64,000 nt of DNA from Alphaproteobacteria bacterium. Its GTDB lineage: Bacteria; Pseudomonadota; Alphaproteobacteria; TMED109. Position 1 is the first letter of the stretch. Each line of letters starts with the position of its first letter. Shown here piece after piece: positions 17,824-27,395 of the stretch. The stretch lies in the NCBI GenBank assembly GCA_021296265.1, contig JAGWAT010000002.1, forward strand, positions 72,796 through 136,795, given 5' to 3'. The notes below the pieces were generated by a model. The model ran no database searches and was not told the DNA's origin. It saw only the letters and a list, made by a program, of their open reading frames with translations. The translations under genes were made by a program, and so were the position numbers.

Positions 17824-18699
17824 ATGGCGCAACCTGTTTTCGGGGTCCTTGGCGGAAGCGGCATCTACGAGCTCGACTCGCTGGAGTCGCCGAGCTGGAA
17901 GTCCGTCAGCACGCCCTTCGGCGCACCGTCCGACGCGATCCTGCACGGTCAGCTGCACGGACTGGAGTTCCGTTTCCTGCCGCGGCACGGCCGCGGCCAT
18001 CGCATCCCGCCCAGCAGCCTCAATTTCCGGGCGAACATTGATGCGCTGAAGCGAACCGGCGTCACCGACATCATCTCCCTCTCGGCGGCCGGTAGCCTCC
18101 GGGAAAACCTGCCGCCGGGCACGTTCGTGCTGGTCGACCAGTTCATCGATCGCACCTTCGCGCGCGTGAAGAGTTTTTTCGGCCCAGGTCTCGTGGCCCA
18201 CGTCTCCATGGCACATCCCACCTCCGACCGCCTCCGCCGCCTGCTTGCCGATGCGTCCGGATCGGCCGGCATACCTGCGGTGAACGGAGGTACCTACCTA
18301 GCGATGGAAGGTCCGCAGTTCTCGACCCGCGCGGAATCGGATCTCTACCGGTCCTGGGGCTGCGACGTGATCGGGATGACCAACATGCCCGAGGCGAAGC
18401 TCGCGCGCGAGGCCGAGATCGCCTACGCCAGCGTCGCGATGATGACCGACTACGACTGCTGGCATCCGGACCACGAGGCCGTCACGGTCGAGCAGGTCAT
18501 TGGCGTGCTGCTGGATAACGCTACCCGCGCGAGAACGCTGGTCGAAGCGTTCGCGAAAGCCGCCGCCGCCACGGGCTGGGACGATTCCGATCCCGCCTAC
18601 CGTGCCCTCGACGCGGCCATCATCACGCCGCCGGAAGCACGCGATCCCGATCTTGCGGAGAAGCTGGACGCGGTGGCGGGACGGGTCTTGGGAGGCTGA
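17824..18699 (+). CDS. mtnP: S-methyl-5'-thioadenosine phosphorylase
   Basis: A 291-residue PNP-family enzyme. FGVLGGSGIYEL binds phosphate. RHGRGHRIPPSSLNFRANIDALK, the GTYLAMEGPQFSTRAES region and IGMTNMPEAKLAREAEIAYASVAMMTDYDCW are strongly conserved in MtnP. It cleaves methylthioadenosine from polyamine synthesis to adenine and methylthioribose-1-phosphate for methionine salvage. It begins two bases after the FKBP gene and converges on the cytochrome c1 gene. Confidence 0.96.
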   Translation: MAQPVFGVLGGSGIYELDSLESPSWKSVSTPFGAPSDAILHGQLHGLEFRFLPRHGRGHRIPPSSLNFRANIDALKRTGVTDIISLSAAGSLRENLPPGTFVLVDQFIDRTFARVKSFFGPGLVAHVSMAHPTSDRLRRLLADASGSAGIPAVNGGTYLAMEGPQFSTRAESDLYRSWGCDVIGMTNMPEAKLAREAEIAYASVAMMTDYDCWHPDHEAVTVEQVIGVLLDNATRARTLVEAFAKAAAATGWDDSDPAYRALDAAIITPPEARDPDLAEKLDAVAGRVLGG

Positions 18700-18708
18700 C
18701 TCTCTCGA

Positions 18709-19488
18709 TCAGAGGTCGGCATCACCGCGCTTCACCGGCGTCCAGGTGCGCCTGTAGGTGGCGTAGAACACACCAGTCATCACCAGCAGGAAGATCAATA
18801 CCCGAAGGCCCATGCGCTTCCGCTCGTCCGCGCTCGGGTCGGCCGCCCAAGCGAGGAAGGTCGCCACATCGTGAGCCTCCTGCTCGATGGTGGCGAGGGT
18901 GCCATCCGCGTATGTGACGTCCTCGCCCCAGAGCGGCTTCGGCATCGCGATGACCGAACCCGGAAAATACGGGTTGTAGTAGGACGCCCCAGCGTCGACA
19001 CCCTCCGGCGGATCCTCGTAGCCGATGAGGATGCCGTAGACGTACGGGGCGCCACGTTCCAGCACCTTCAGCGAGAGATCGGGCGGCGCCACCCCGTTGT
19101 TGGCCGCGGCCGCCGCCTGCGGGTTCGGGAACGGTTCCGGAATCAGGGGATCGGATGGACGGCCCGACCGCTCGAACATCTCGCCCGTGTCGTCCGGCCC
19201 GTCCATGACCAGCGTGTCGGCTGCCAGCCGACGGATATCGTCCTCGCCGAAACCCAGATCCGCCAGGTTGCGCCACGCCAAGAACCGGAGGCCATGGCAC
19301 GCCGCGCAGACGTTCCGATACACCTCGAACCCGCGGATAGCGGCCGCGTGGTCGATCCGGCCGAACGGTCCGTCAAACGAAAACTCGACCGCCGGCGGGG
19401 ACAGACCGTCGGTTGCCGCCTGGGCGGCGGGCCCGGCCGGCCAAGCCGCCAGCAGTCCCACGGCGAGCAGCCCATGCCAACGCGTCAT
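18709..19488 (-). CDS. petC: Cytochrome c1 of the bc1 complex
   Basis: A 259-residue protein with a Sec signal peptide (about residues 1-24) and a c-type heme site CAACH at 61-65. The axial methionine lies in VIAMPKPLW, and a C-terminal membrane anchor ([20 protein letters not shown]) is followed by basic residues. It passes electrons from the Rieske protein to cytochrome c in the periplasm. It is separate from cytochrome b, not fused as in Bradyrhizobium fbcH, and overlaps petB by four bases. Confidence 0.97.
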   Translation of the reverse strand: MTRWHGLLAVGLLAAWPAGPAAQAATDGLSPPAVEFSFDGPFGRIDHAAAIRGFEVYRNVCAACHGLRFLAWRNLADLGFGEDDIRRLAADTLVMDGPDDTGEMFERSGRPSDPLIPEPFPNPQAAAAANNGVAPPDLSLKVLERGAPYVYGILIGYEDPPEGVDAGASYYNPYFPGSVIAMPKPLWGEDVTYADGTLATIEQEAHDVATFLAWAADPSADERKRMGLRVLIFLLVMTGVFYATYRRTWTPVKRGDADL

Positions 19489-20705
19489 GGCCCGTGGCTC
19501 CCGTGCTGATGGCCGTAGATGCTCTCGGGCGGATGTCGCGAGCGCTCGACCCGACCGACCACCGGCATCAGCACCAAGAAGTGGGCAAAGTAGTAGAAGG
19601 TCGCGATTCGGCCGATCGTAATGTAGATCCCTTCCGGCGAGTTCGCGCCAATCCAGCCGAGGACCAACGTGTTCGCGGCGAACAGCCAGAACAACCAGCG
19701 GTACACCGGCCGGAACGCTGCGCTCCGGACTTTCGAACTGTCCAGCCACGGGAGCGCGAACAGGACGAGGATCGCGCCGAACATCGCGATCACGCCGCCG
19801 AGCTTGTGCGGGATGGCACGGAGAATGGCGTAGAACGGCAGGAAGTACCACTCAGGCACAATGTGTGGCGGCGTGCGGAGCGGATCCGCCGGGATGTAAT
19901 TGTCGGGATGGCCGAGGCTGTCAGGGGCGTAGAAGACCACGCCGGCGAAGAAGACGAGCACCATGCCCAGACCGACGAGATCCTTCACTGTGTAATACGG
20001 ATGGAAGGGGATGGTGTCCCGGGGCGCTCCGGGATTGACCCCGAGTGGATTGTTCGAGCCGTGCCGGTGCAGTGCGACGATGTGGAGAAAGACCAGCGCG
20101 ACAATGACGAACGGCAGGAGATAGTGGAGAGCAAAGAACCGAGTGAGGGTCGGGTTGTCGACCGAGAAACCGCCCCACAGCCATTCGACGATGGCCGGTC
20201 CGATGGCCGGAATCGCTGAGAACAGGTTGGTGATGACCGTGGCGCCCCAGAAGCTCATCTGGCCCCACGGCAGCACGTAGCCCATGAACGCGCTCATCAT
20301 CATCACGATCAGGATGATGATGCCCAGCCACCACAGCAGCTCCCTGGGTTCCTTGTAGGAGCCGTAGTACAGACCCCGGAAGATGTGGATGTAGACGCAA
20401 ATGAAGAAGAACGAGGCGCCGTTGGCGTGCACGGACCGAATCAGCCAGCCGTAGTTCACGTCCCGCATGATGTGCTGCACGCTGTCGAAGGCATGGTCGA
20501 CGTGCGGCGTGTAGTGCATGGCCAGCACGACACCGGTGATGATCTGCACCACCAGGAAGAACCCGGCGAGGGAGCCAAAGTTCCAGAACGCGTTCAGGTT
20601 GCGGGGGGTGCGGTACTCGATCAGCGAATGCCGCGCCATCGAGAACAGCGGCAGGCGGTAATCGATCCAACGCACGACCCGCGTCACGAGACCCGTATTC
20701 CGCAT
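19485..20705 (-). CDS. petB: Cytochrome b of the bc1 complex
   Basis: A 406-residue integral membrane protein with eight expected helices. It has paired heme-b histidines in [10 protein letters not shown] and [27 protein letters not shown], a [20 protein letters not shown] segment and the quinol-site PEWY motif ([14 protein letters not shown]). The ATG at 20705 begins [19 protein letters not shown], the conserved start; upstream residues are Rieske shadow. It catalyses quinol oxidation and reduction at Qo and Qi. Confidence 0.97.
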   Translation of the reverse strand: MRNTGLVTRVVRWIDYRLPLFSMARHSLIEYRTPRNLNAFWNFGSLAGFFLVVQIITGVVLAMHYTPHVDHAFDSVQHIMRDVNYGWLIRSVHANGASFFFICVYIHIFRGLYYGSYKEPRELLWWLGIIILIVMMMSAFMGYVLPWGQMSFWGATVITNLFSAIPAIGPAIVEWLWGGFSVDNPTLTRFFALHYLLPFVIVALVFLHIVALHRHGSNNPLGVNPGAPRDTIPFHPYYTVKDLVGLGMVLVFFAGVVFYAPDSLGHPDNYIPADPLRTPPHIVPEWYFLPFYAILRAIPHKLGGVIAMFGAILVLFALPWLDSSKVRSAAFRPVYRWLFWLFAANTLVLGWIGANSPEGIYITIGRIATFYYFAHFLVLMPVVGRVERSRHPPESIYGHQHGSHGP

Positions 20706-20710
20706 CGCGG

Positions 20711-21238
20711 CTAGCCCACCCGGATCGTGGTGTCGTCGACGAAGCGGTACGGCGGCACGGCCAGATTCTTCGGTGCCGGGCCCTTGCGGATCCGGCCCGA
20801 CGTGTCGTAGTGCGAACCATGGCAGGGGCAGAACCAGCCCTGGTACTCGCCCTGTCCCCCGCCGATCGGAATGCATCCGAGATGGGTGCATACCCCGACC
20901 AGCACCAGATAACGGGGATCCTCCACCCGGCTGGCGTCGGTCGCCGGATCAGGGAGGTCGGCGACGTCGTCCTCCGTGGCCTGCTCGATCTCCTCGGGCG
21001 TCCGATGGCGCACGAACACGGGAGCCCCGCGCCACAGCACGGTGCGGCTGTGGCCCGGCTCGAGTCCGGCAAGGTCGATGTCGACCGTGGCCAGCGCCTG
21101 GACATCGGCAGACGGATTCATTTGGTCGATGAGCGGCCAAGTGGCGCACCCGGCAGCAACGGCTCCGAACGCGCCGGAGGCAGTATTCAGGAAATCGCGG
21201 CGGCTCGAAGCCGCCGCTGGAGCAGCTGGATTCGACAT
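20711..21238 (-). CDS. petA: Ubiquinol-cytochrome c reductase Rieske iron-sulfur subunit
   Basis: A 175-residue Rieske protein with a twin-arginine-type N-terminus ([10 protein letters not shown]) followed by the membrane anchor. The [2Fe-2S] ligands are in CTHLGC (117-122) and CPCHGS (137-142), with the GP loop KGPAPKNL. It is the first gene of the petABC operon, five bases before petB. Confidence 0.97.
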   Translation of the reverse strand: MSNPAAPAAASSRRDFLNTASGAFGAVAAGCATWPLIDQMNPSADVQALATVDIDLAGLEPGHSRTVLWRGAPVFVRHRTPEEIEQATEDDVADLPDPATDASRVEDPRYLVLVGVCTHLGCIPIGGGQGEYQGWFCPCHGSHYDTSGRIRKGPAPKNLAVPPYRFVDDTTIRVG

Positions 21239-21296
21239 ACGATTCGGAGATTCGGAAGGGTCCTAGGCCAACGCCGGTTCGTGCGGGCCGGGCTCG

Positions 21297-21324
21297 TTTG
21301 TAGCCGAGACCCGCCAATTTGCAA
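21297..21324 (-). promoter_or_regulatory. Candidate petABC promoter
   Basis: The minus strand shows TTGCAA (21319-21324), 16 bases, then TACAAA (21297-21302), about 60 bases before the petA ATG. The hexamers are moderate matches to sigma-70. Confidence 0.4.
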
Positions 21325-21759
21325 GGGGGTGGCATGCCAGCACGGCCACGGTCCCGATCCTCGGGCGGCGCATGGCCGCTACATACCACATAGGGCCCAG
21401 GCCTCCCGCAGGCGATCCGCCCTGCCGCCGGCAAGGAAGCGGCCTCCAAGGCGGTGCCCACGGTGCCGTGCACGCGCCCCCGCCCGGCAGGTCGTCTGGC
21501 GTCGGTCCCGGCTCGGGGATCGCCCGCGCATCGGTCGCCGGATGCGGTGTCGAATGACCCCGCGAGACGGCCGGAACCGAGACGCTTCAAACGGCGCGCA
21601 GGTCCGGACCGGATTTCAGGCACGCCGGGCATCCATGGCGGCAGCGGCAGCATCCGGAGCCGGTCCAGACACCCGAACTTGCGGCAAGCTGCTTCCAAAC
21701 AGAGCCTTATATCCGGCTTCGCGCAGGCATCGATTTAATGTTTTCAGGGCTGCCAAACT

Positions 21760-21780
21760 ATGGTACGGTACCGTGACCAT
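21760..21780. promoter_or_regulatory. Interrupted palindrome upstream of the ribonucleotide reductase gene
   Basis: Arms ATGGT and ACCAT flank the perfect core CGGTACCG, with one spacer base on the left and two on the right. It lies about 175 bases upstream of the start codon. It looks like a dimeric regulator site; it is not an NrdR box. Confidence 0.35.
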
Positions 21781-21847
21781 TTGTTCGGATGCACGGACGT
21801 TGCTCGTCCGGATTGAACGTCGAGAATTTCCTTCCCGGGAGAGTCAC

Positions 21848-21862
21848 GAACACCGCATGTTC
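21848..21862. promoter_or_regulatory. GAAC-N7-GTTC dyad, weak LexA-like candidate
   Basis: GAACACCGCATGTTC lies about 95 bases upstream of the reductase start. Alphaproteobacterial LexA normally binds the direct repeat GTTC-N7-GTTC, so this inverted arrangement only partly fits. Confidence 0.2.
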
Positions 21863-21955
21863 CACTCATGTAGGATCCGGGTTCAATATCTTGATTTTCC
21901 TCCGTCGGGTGAGGTTCGTTCCTTCCAGTCGCAATTATTGGGGTAAAGCAGCAAC

Positions 21956-23821
21956 ATGGATGGAATGATCGAAGAGCGTGTGCCCCCTGCAGCGGTGCTG
22001 CCCGACAAGCTTTTCGGTCGAGACCAGGATGCGATTCAGGTCCCTGGCGGAAGGCGGGTCTCCCCGCGCGACAACCGCGACACGCACCTTACCGAATTCG
22101 GCAAATCGGTCCTCCGGGATCGGTACACGCTGCCGAACGAAACGATCCAGACCATGTTTGCCCGCGTCGCGAGCACGTTCGCCGATGACGACGGACACGC
22201 CCAGCGCCTGTACGACTACATTTCCAATCTCTGGTTCATGCCGTCGACTCCGGTGCTCTCCAACGGCGGCACGTCACGCGGCCTCCCGATCTCCTGCTTC
22301 CTGAACGAGGCGAGTGACAGCCTCGAGGGAATTGTCGATCTTTGGAACGAGAATGTCTGGCTCGCGGCGCGCGGCGGCGGGATCGGCAGCTACTGGGGCA
22401 ACCTGCGTTCCATCGGCGAACAGGTCGGTCAGAACGGCCAGACGTCCGGCATCATTCCCTTTATCCGGGTCATGGACTCCCTGACTCTGGCGATTAGCCA
22501 GGGAAGCCTGCGCCGGGGCAGCGCCGCCGTTTACCTGCCGGTCAGCCATCCGGAGATCGAGGAATTCGTCGAGCTCCGACGTCCCACCGGCGGCGATCCG
22601 CACCGCAAGGCGCCAAACCTGCACCACGGAGTCGTGATTCCCGACGCCTTCATGCGCGCCGTCGAGGCGGACGGCGAATGGGAATTGATCAGTCCGCGTG
22701 ACCAGCAGGCCCGCCGGCACGTGTCCGCCCGGGCGCTCTGGATCCGCATCCTGACCGCACGCGTGGAGACCGGCGAGCCATACCTGCTGTTCATCGACCA
22801 CGTGAACCGGGCTGTCCCGGAGCATCACCGCTTCCTGGGACTCAATGTTCGCACCTCGAACCTCTGTTCGGAAATCACGCTGCCGACCGGCCCGGATCAC
22901 TTCGAGCGCGAGCGCACCGCAACCTGTTGCCTGTCATCGGTCAACCTCGAGCGCTACGACGAGTGGAAGAACGACCCGCTCTTCATCGAGGACGTCATGC
23001 GGTTCCTGGACAACGTGCTTGAGGGCTTTATCCAGAACGCGCCCGAATCCATGGCCAATGCCCGGTACGCGTCAGAGCGGGAACGCAGCGTGGGGCTCGG
23101 CGTGATGGGATTCCACTCGTTCCTGCAAGCCCACGGACTGCCGTTCGAGTCCGCGGCGGCCAAGGCCTGGAACCGGAAGATCTTCAGGGATCTTCGGGCC
23201 CGCGCCGACGCGGCATCGCGCCTCCTCGCCCAGGAAAAAGGTCCCTGCCCCGACGCCCGGGATGCCGGCGCCATGGAGCGGTTCTCGAACAAGCTCGCGA
23301 TCGCGCCGACCGCATCGATCTCCATCATCTGTGGTGGCACGTCGCCCGGAATCGAGCCCTTCGCGGCGAACGCCTTCCTTCACAAGACTCTCTCGGGAGC
23401 GTTTCCGGTGCGAAACGTCTACCTCCAGAAGCTGCTCGAGAGGAAGGGGCGTGACACCGACGACGTGTGGTCGTCGATCACGACCCGTCAGGGTTCCGTC
23501 CAGCATCTGGACTTCCTCGACGATGACGAAAAGGCGGTGTTCCGCACCGCCTTCGAGATCGACCAGCGGTGGGTGGTGGAACTGGCGGCCGACCGGGCGC
23601 CCTACATCTGCCAGTCGCAGTCGCTGAACCTGTTTCTGCCCGCCAACGTCCACAAGCGGGACCTCCACCACCTGCATTTCCAGGCGTGGAAGCGCGGCGT
23701 GAAGAGCCTCTATTACCTGCGCTCCATGTCGCTGCAACGCTCCGACCAGGAGGCCATACCCGAGGTCGCCACGGCTTCCGAGGAATCGGTTGACTACGAG
23801 GAATGCCTGGCCTGCCAGTAG
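21956..23821 (+). CDS. nrdA: Class I ribonucleotide reductase, large (alpha) subunit
   Basis: A 621-residue catalytic subunit that reduces ribonucleotides to deoxyribonucleotides. It keeps PISCFLN (first redox Cys), NLCSEITLP (Asn, thiyl Cys, Glu of the active site), ATCCLSSVNL (partner Cys), the KSLYYLRS tyrosine pair of the class I radical path, and a C-terminal CLAC shuttle pair. The YY pair argues against class II. It lacks the N-terminal ATP-cone of E. coli NrdA, which fits its short length. The small subunit is not adjacent, so it must be encoded elsewhere. Confidence 0.92.
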   Translation: MDGMIEERVPPAAVLPDKLFGRDQDAIQVPGGRRVSPRDNRDTHLTEFGKSVLRDRYTLPNETIQTMFARVASTFADDDGHAQRLYDYISNLWFMPSTPVLSNGGTSRGLPISCFLNEASDSLEGIVDLWNENVWLAARGGGIGSYWGNLRSIGEQVGQNGQTSGIIPFIRVMDSLTLAISQGSLRRGSAAVYLPVSHPEIEEFVELRRPTGGDPHRKAPNLHHGVVIPDAFMRAVEADGEWELISPRDQQARRHVSARALWIRILTARVETGEPYLLFIDHVNRAVPEHHRFLGLNVRTSNLCSEITLPTGPDHFERERTATCCLSSVNLERYDEWKNDPLFIEDVMRFLDNVLEGFIQNAPESMANARYASERERSVGLGVMGFHSFLQAHGLPFESAAAKAWNRKIFRDLRARADAASRLLAQEKGPCPDARDAGAMERFSNKLAIAPTASISIICGGTSPGIEPFAANAFLHKTLSGAFPVRNVYLQKLLERKGRDTDDVWSSITTRQGSVQHLDFLDDDEKAVFRTAFEIDQRWVVELAADRAPYICQSQSLNLFLPANVHKRDLHHLHFQAWKRGVKSLYYLRSMSLQRSDQEAIPEVATASEESVDYEECLACQ

Positions 23822-23938
23822 CCCCGGCGCCGCCCGGGCATCCAAACGGAATGCCGGTGCACGGCCCGGGACGGACGTTTCCGCCCTAGTTCCCCCGCGC
23901 CCCCACTGCCCCGCAGCCGCCGGACGGCGAACCGCATC

Positions 23939-24466
23939 ATGCGCGAGCGCTTCGAAGACATGCTGGCGGGCGGCCACCCGAACTCGCTCGGGCGGACCCT
24001 GGAAGTCGTGGCGGCTGTCCTTGCCCGCCCGGCGCGATTTGCTGAACTCTTCGCATGCTACGCCGCCGCCGACCCCGTGGTCCGGCTGCGCACCTCGAAT
24101 GCGCTCAAGCGCGTCCAAGCCGAACGTCACGACCTTCTGGTGCCCTACATCGACCGGCTGATCAACGAGATCGGCAAACTCGACCAAGCTTCCGCGCAAT
24201 GGACTCTCGCGCAGCTCTTCGACCGGCTGGCCCCCGATATGGATACCGCTCAGCGAGCGAGCGCCCTCGTGATCATGCAGCGCAACCTGTCTACGTATGA
24301 CGACTGGATCGTGCTCAATGCAACCCTGGAGACCCTGTCCCGCTGGGCGCCAGAAGACCCAAGCCTGCGGCGGTGGCTGCGGTCGCACCTGGAGCGCCTC
24401 TCAGCCGACCGGCGGAAATCGGTGGCGGCGCGGGCACGCAAACACCTGCGCCGTCTCTATCCGTGA
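23939..24466 (+). CDS. HEAT-like helical repeat protein, hypothetical
   Basis: A 175-residue, wholly helical, charged protein (FAELFACYAAADPVVRLRTSNALKRV, QWTLAQLFDRLAPDMD) with the spacing of HEAT/armadillo-type repeats. No catalytic motif, signal peptide or membrane segment is visible. It lies about 115 bases after the reductase gene and 56 bases before an M15-like peptidase gene on the same strand. Probably a scaffold or binding protein; no specific function can be named. Confidence 0.7.
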   Translation: MRERFEDMLAGGHPNSLGRTLEVVAAVLARPARFAELFACYAAADPVVRLRTSNALKRVQAERHDLLVPYIDRLINEIGKLDQASAQWTLAQLFDRLAPDMDTAQRASALVIMQRNLSTYDDWIVLNATLETLSRWAPEDPSLRRWLRSHLERLSADRRKSVAARARKHLRRLYP

Positions 24467-24522
24467 ACTCGCGGTCCGCCGGTCAACCGCAGGCGAGGGG
24501 GCCCCGGAAAGGGAGCACAAGG

Positions 24523-25209
24523 ATGCAGCAGAACCGTTTCGGGGCGTTGAAGCGTTTCGCCGACCGGCAGGCGGACGCCGCCCCCCCGGCCCTGCAGAGA
24601 AACACCGTCCGGACCCTGGAGAACTTCGGTCGCATCCGGCTCTCCAAGCACTTCTTCATGCGTGATTTCTTGTACTCGGAGGTCTCCTCGGCCCACGGTA
24701 TCCCCAACATTCCGAACACGCCCGAACTCGCGATCGAAGCAGGCAGGGGGCTCTGCGAGCACCTGCTGGAGCCGCTTCGGGAGATCTTCGGGCACGTCGC
24801 GGTTCGCTCCGCCTTCCGGAGCGCGGCAGTCAACCGATACGGCAACCGGCACAGGCTGAATTGCGCCCGCAACTTCAGGACCCACGCGAAGCACATCTGG
24901 GACCACCGCGACGCGGACGGCTGCATCGGTGCCACGGCCTGTGTCGTGATCCCGTGGTTCATCGACTCGGCGGACTACCGGGCCACTGGCGACTGGCGGC
25001 CGCTGGCATGGTTCATCCACGACCGGTTGCCGTACTCGGAGATGTGCTTCTTTCCGAACAACGCCGCGTTCAACCTGACGTGGCGGAACCGGCGCCCGCG
25101 CCGCGAGATCCGGAGCTACGTGCCCCCCCGAGGGATCCTCACGCGTCCGGGATTCGCCAACCACGCCAACGACCACAGCGCCTGCTATCCGGGCTTCCCC
25201 AGCGCCTGA
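24523..25209 (+). CDS. Peptidase M15A-like protein
   Basis: A 228-residue protein. The middle part (KHFFMRDFLYSEVSS, LCEHLLEPLREIFGHVAVRSAFRSAAVNRYGN) resembles the M15_3 / D-Ala-D-Ala carboxypeptidase-like fold, with the FRS..VN substrate loop. The expected metal ligands are possibly HAKHIWDHRDADG, followed by GATACVVIP. The usual SQH signature is altered, so enzymatic activity is uncertain. There is no signal peptide. The start ATG at 24523 is preceded by AAAGGGA; in-frame upstream codons are shadow of the HEAT gene. It could be a cell-wall hydrolase or a non-catalytic relative. Confidence 0.7.
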   Translation: MQQNRFGALKRFADRQADAAPPALQRNTVRTLENFGRIRLSKHFFMRDFLYSEVSSAHGIPNIPNTPELAIEAGRGLCEHLLEPLREIFGHVAVRSAFRSAAVNRYGNRHRLNCARNFRTHAKHIWDHRDADGCIGATACVVIPWFIDSADYRATGDWRPLAWFIHDRLPYSEMCFFPNNAAFNLTWRNRRPRREIRSYVPPRGILTRPGFANHANDHSACYPGFPSA

Positions 25210-25273
25210 AGCAAGGCACGGACCGGCCGGCAGTCAGTGCGCGGGCGCGGCACCGCGCGTTGGCAGGCGGCGT

Positions 25274-25300
25274 GCCAAAAATATATTAGACTGGTTTCAA
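25274..25300. promoter_or_regulatory. AT-rich island upstream of mrp, candidate promoter/operator
   Basis: CCAAAAATATATTAGACTGG followed by TTTCAA lies about 65-90 bases before the mrp start, in an otherwise GC-rich gap. TATATT could serve as a -10. An Fe-S-responsive regulator site is conceivable but no consensus is matched with confidence. Confidence 0.25.
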
Positions 25301-25363
25301 GCTGGCTCGTTGCCGTCGCGGCCGCCGGCCACGCGGCCCCCTGCGGCCAGGCGGAAGGTGCCC

Positions 25364-26455
25364 GTGCCGACTATTACCGAAGCAGACGTGCGCTCCGCCC
25401 TGAGCGGCGTCAACGACCCCGCCCGCAATCAGGACGTCATCAGTCTCGGAATGGTGCAGGAGATCGCCATCCGGGACGGCAATGTCGCCTTCGCCCTGGA
25501 GGCCGAGCCGGCGCGGGCCAAGGCGCTTGAAGTCGTGCGCCGCGCCTGCGAGCAGGCGGTCCTGTCGCTCCCCGGGGTGGCGTCGGTGAGCGCGGTGCTC
25601 ACCGCCGAACGCCGGCCGCAGGCGTCGGCGGGCCCGGGCGCCAGCGCACACGCCATCTCCCTGCCGGGCGTCCGGTCGATCATTGCCGTCGCCAGCGGCA
25701 AAGGCGGTGTCGGCAAGTCGACCGTCACCTCCAACCTGGCGCTGGCCATGCGCCGCCAGGGGCTGCAGGTCGGCATCCTGGATGCCGACATCTACGGTCC
25801 CTCCCAGCCCCGCCTGATGGGGATCTCCGGCCGACCGCAGTCGATCGACGACCGCCGCATCCGACCGATGACCGGGTACGGGATCAAGGTCATGTCGATC
25901 GGCTTCATGGTGGACGAGGAGCGCCCCATGATCTGGCGGGGGCCCATGGTGCAGGGAGCGCTGGAACAGCTGCTCCGGGACGTGGAGTGGGGCGAACTCG
26001 ACGTCCTGCTGGTCGACATGCCGCCCGGCACCGGGGACGTGCAGCTCACGATGTCGCAACGCGTGCCACTCCGCGGCGCCGTGATCGTGTCGACTCCGCA
26101 GGACATCGCGCTGATCGACGCCCGCAAGGGACTGAACATGTTTCGCCGGGTCGACGTGCCGGTTCTGGGTTTCATCGAGAACATGAGCTGGTTCGCCTGC
26201 CCGAAGTGCGGTGAGCGCACCGAAATCTTCGCCCACGGCGGCGCCGAGCGGGCGGCAGCCGCCATGCAGGTCCCGTTCCTGGGCGGCATCCCGCTCCACC
26301 TCTCGATCCGGGAAACGTCCGATCAGGGCCAGCCGATCGTGGCCACCGCGCCCGAGAGCGCCGAGGCCCGGGCCTTCGTCGAGGTGGCCGACCGGGTCGC
26401 CGCAGCTTTGCAGGAGGCTGACACCGCTTCGATGCCAGAGATCAGCTTCGACTGA
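25364..26455 (+). CDS. mrp: Iron-sulfur cluster carrier protein Mrp/ApbC
   Basis: A 363-residue protein. The N-terminal MIP18/DUF59-like domain (about residues 1-85, ALSGVNDPARNQDVISLGMV) is joined to a P-loop ATPase with the deviant Walker A SGKGGVGKST (111-120). The Mrp signature segment is DVLLVDMPPGTGDVQLTMSQ, and a CPKC pair near the C-terminus should bind the bridging cluster. It transfers Fe-S clusters to apoproteins. I chose the GTG at 25364 because GGAAGG lies five bases upstream; an earlier in-frame start at 25310 would add 18 residues. It converges on thyX. Confidence 0.93.
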   Translation: MPTITEADVRSALSGVNDPARNQDVISLGMVQEIAIRDGNVAFALEAEPARAKALEVVRRACEQAVLSLPGVASVSAVLTAERRPQASAGPGASAHAISLPGVRSIIAVASGKGGVGKSTVTSNLALAMRRQGLQVGILDADIYGPSQPRLMGISGRPQSIDDRRIRPMTGYGIKVMSIGFMVDEERPMIWRGPMVQGALEQLLRDVEWGELDVLLVDMPPGTGDVQLTMSQRVPLRGAVIVSTPQDIALIDARKGLNMFRRVDVPVLGFIENMSWFACPKCGERTEIFAHGGAERAAAAMQVPFLGGIPLHLSIRETSDQGQPIVATAPESAEARAFVEVADRVAAALQEADTASMPEISFD

Positions 26456-26464
26456 AGGCCTGAG

Positions 26465-27385
26465 CTAGGTGGGCGGCAGCTCTCGCCCCAGGAGCGCGTG
26501 CAGCTCTCGCCATTCGCGCATGCCGAGCCCGCTCGCCTCCCGATCCACCGGCTCGCCCGCCAGCCAGGCCCTGACCACCTTCAGCATGGGGCCCGACAGC
26601 TCGGCGGCCCCCAGCCGGTAATCCTCGAACGCCTCCGCAACCTGCGGCACCCAGCGCTGCACGATTCCGAGCATGGCCTCCGCATAGACCCGAATCTCGG
26701 TCTGCGCGTGGGGATCCGCCCGCAGCTGCAGGAAGTGCAGCAGGTTGTGAAGATTGACCTTCCAGTACCACTGCGTGTACGTGGAAAGGGGCAGATTGAT
26801 CCGGGCGATCTCGCGGGCAAGGCCGGGCCGGGCCGGGTCGACGGGAGCGCCGTCGGGCTTCTCGTTAAGGAGCCATTCGTAGCGGTCGTAGGCTCGGCGT
26901 GCGTCTTCCTCCAACAGCCGCCGGACCTCCTCGGCAACGCCCGTCGGCACGTGTTCATCGCGCCCCTGCGCATTGGATCTGGACTGCACGGCCAGGTCTT
27001 CCGGCGACGGCAGGTAGAACTCGCGATCAAGGACCGAATAGCGGGCCGAGTACTCGTTGACCGATGCCGTGCGATGGCGAATCCATTGCCGGGCCACGAA
27101 AATCGGCAGCTTCACGTGAAACTTGATGGAACACATCTCGAACGGGGTCGTGTGCCGATGGCGCATCAGGTAGCGGATCAGGCCACGATCCTCGCGGACC
27201 CTCCGCGTGCGTGCTCCATAGGAAACGCGGGCCGCCTGCACGACCGCCGCGTCATCCCCCATGTAGTCGACCACGCGGATGAACCCGTGATCCAGCACGG
27301 GATATTCGCGCCCGAGGATGGCTTCGATGGCCGCGACGATCGGTCGGCCCGTGGTCGCATCTTCCGCAGGGGTCGAAGCAGTCAC
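26465..27385 (-). CDS. thyX: FAD-dependent thymidylate synthase ThyX
   Basis: A 306-residue flavin-dependent thymidylate synthase. The ThyX motif [15 protein letters not shown] (RHRxxSxNE) is intact, as are [14 protein letters not shown] and the C-terminal [13 protein letters not shown]. It methylates dUMP using methylene-THF and NADPH, so no ThyA is needed. No ATG gives the right N-terminus. The GTG at 27385, ten bases after the upstream stop, gives MTASTPAED and normal length. It is probably cotranscribed with the upstream unknown gene. Confidence 0.95.
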   Translation of the reverse strand: MTASTPAEDATTGRPIVAAIEAILGREYPVLDHGFIRVVDYMGDDAAVVQAARVSYGARTRRVREDRGLIRYLMRHRHTTPFEMCSIKFHVKLPIFVARQWIRHRTASVNEYSARYSVLDREFYLPSPEDLAVQSRSNAQGRDEHVPTGVAEEVRRLLEEDARRAYDRYEWLLNEKPDGAPVDPARPGLAREIARINLPLSTYTQWYWKVNLHNLLHFLQLRADPHAQTEIRVYAEAMLGIVQRWVPQVAEAFEDYRLGAAELSGPMLKVVRAWLAGEPVDREASGLGMREWRELHALLGRELPPT

Positions 27386-27395
27386 GGGCCGGGGC

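Larger units (their letters stand above)
21239..21955. other. Divergent intergenic region between petABC and the ribonucleotide reductase gene
   Basis: About 717 bases, the longest non-coding stretch in the window. It must hold promoters for both flanking genes and contains three listed candidate sites. G+C falls towards the reductase gene. ORFs within it have no recognisable content, and I see no B12 riboswitch or NrdR box pair. Confidence 0.5.

Noticed and set aside
21956..23821. Class II (B12-dependent) ribonucleotide reductase
   Set aside because: The KSLYYLRS tyrosine pair and overall layout fit class I, and no cobalamin riboswitch is visible upstream.
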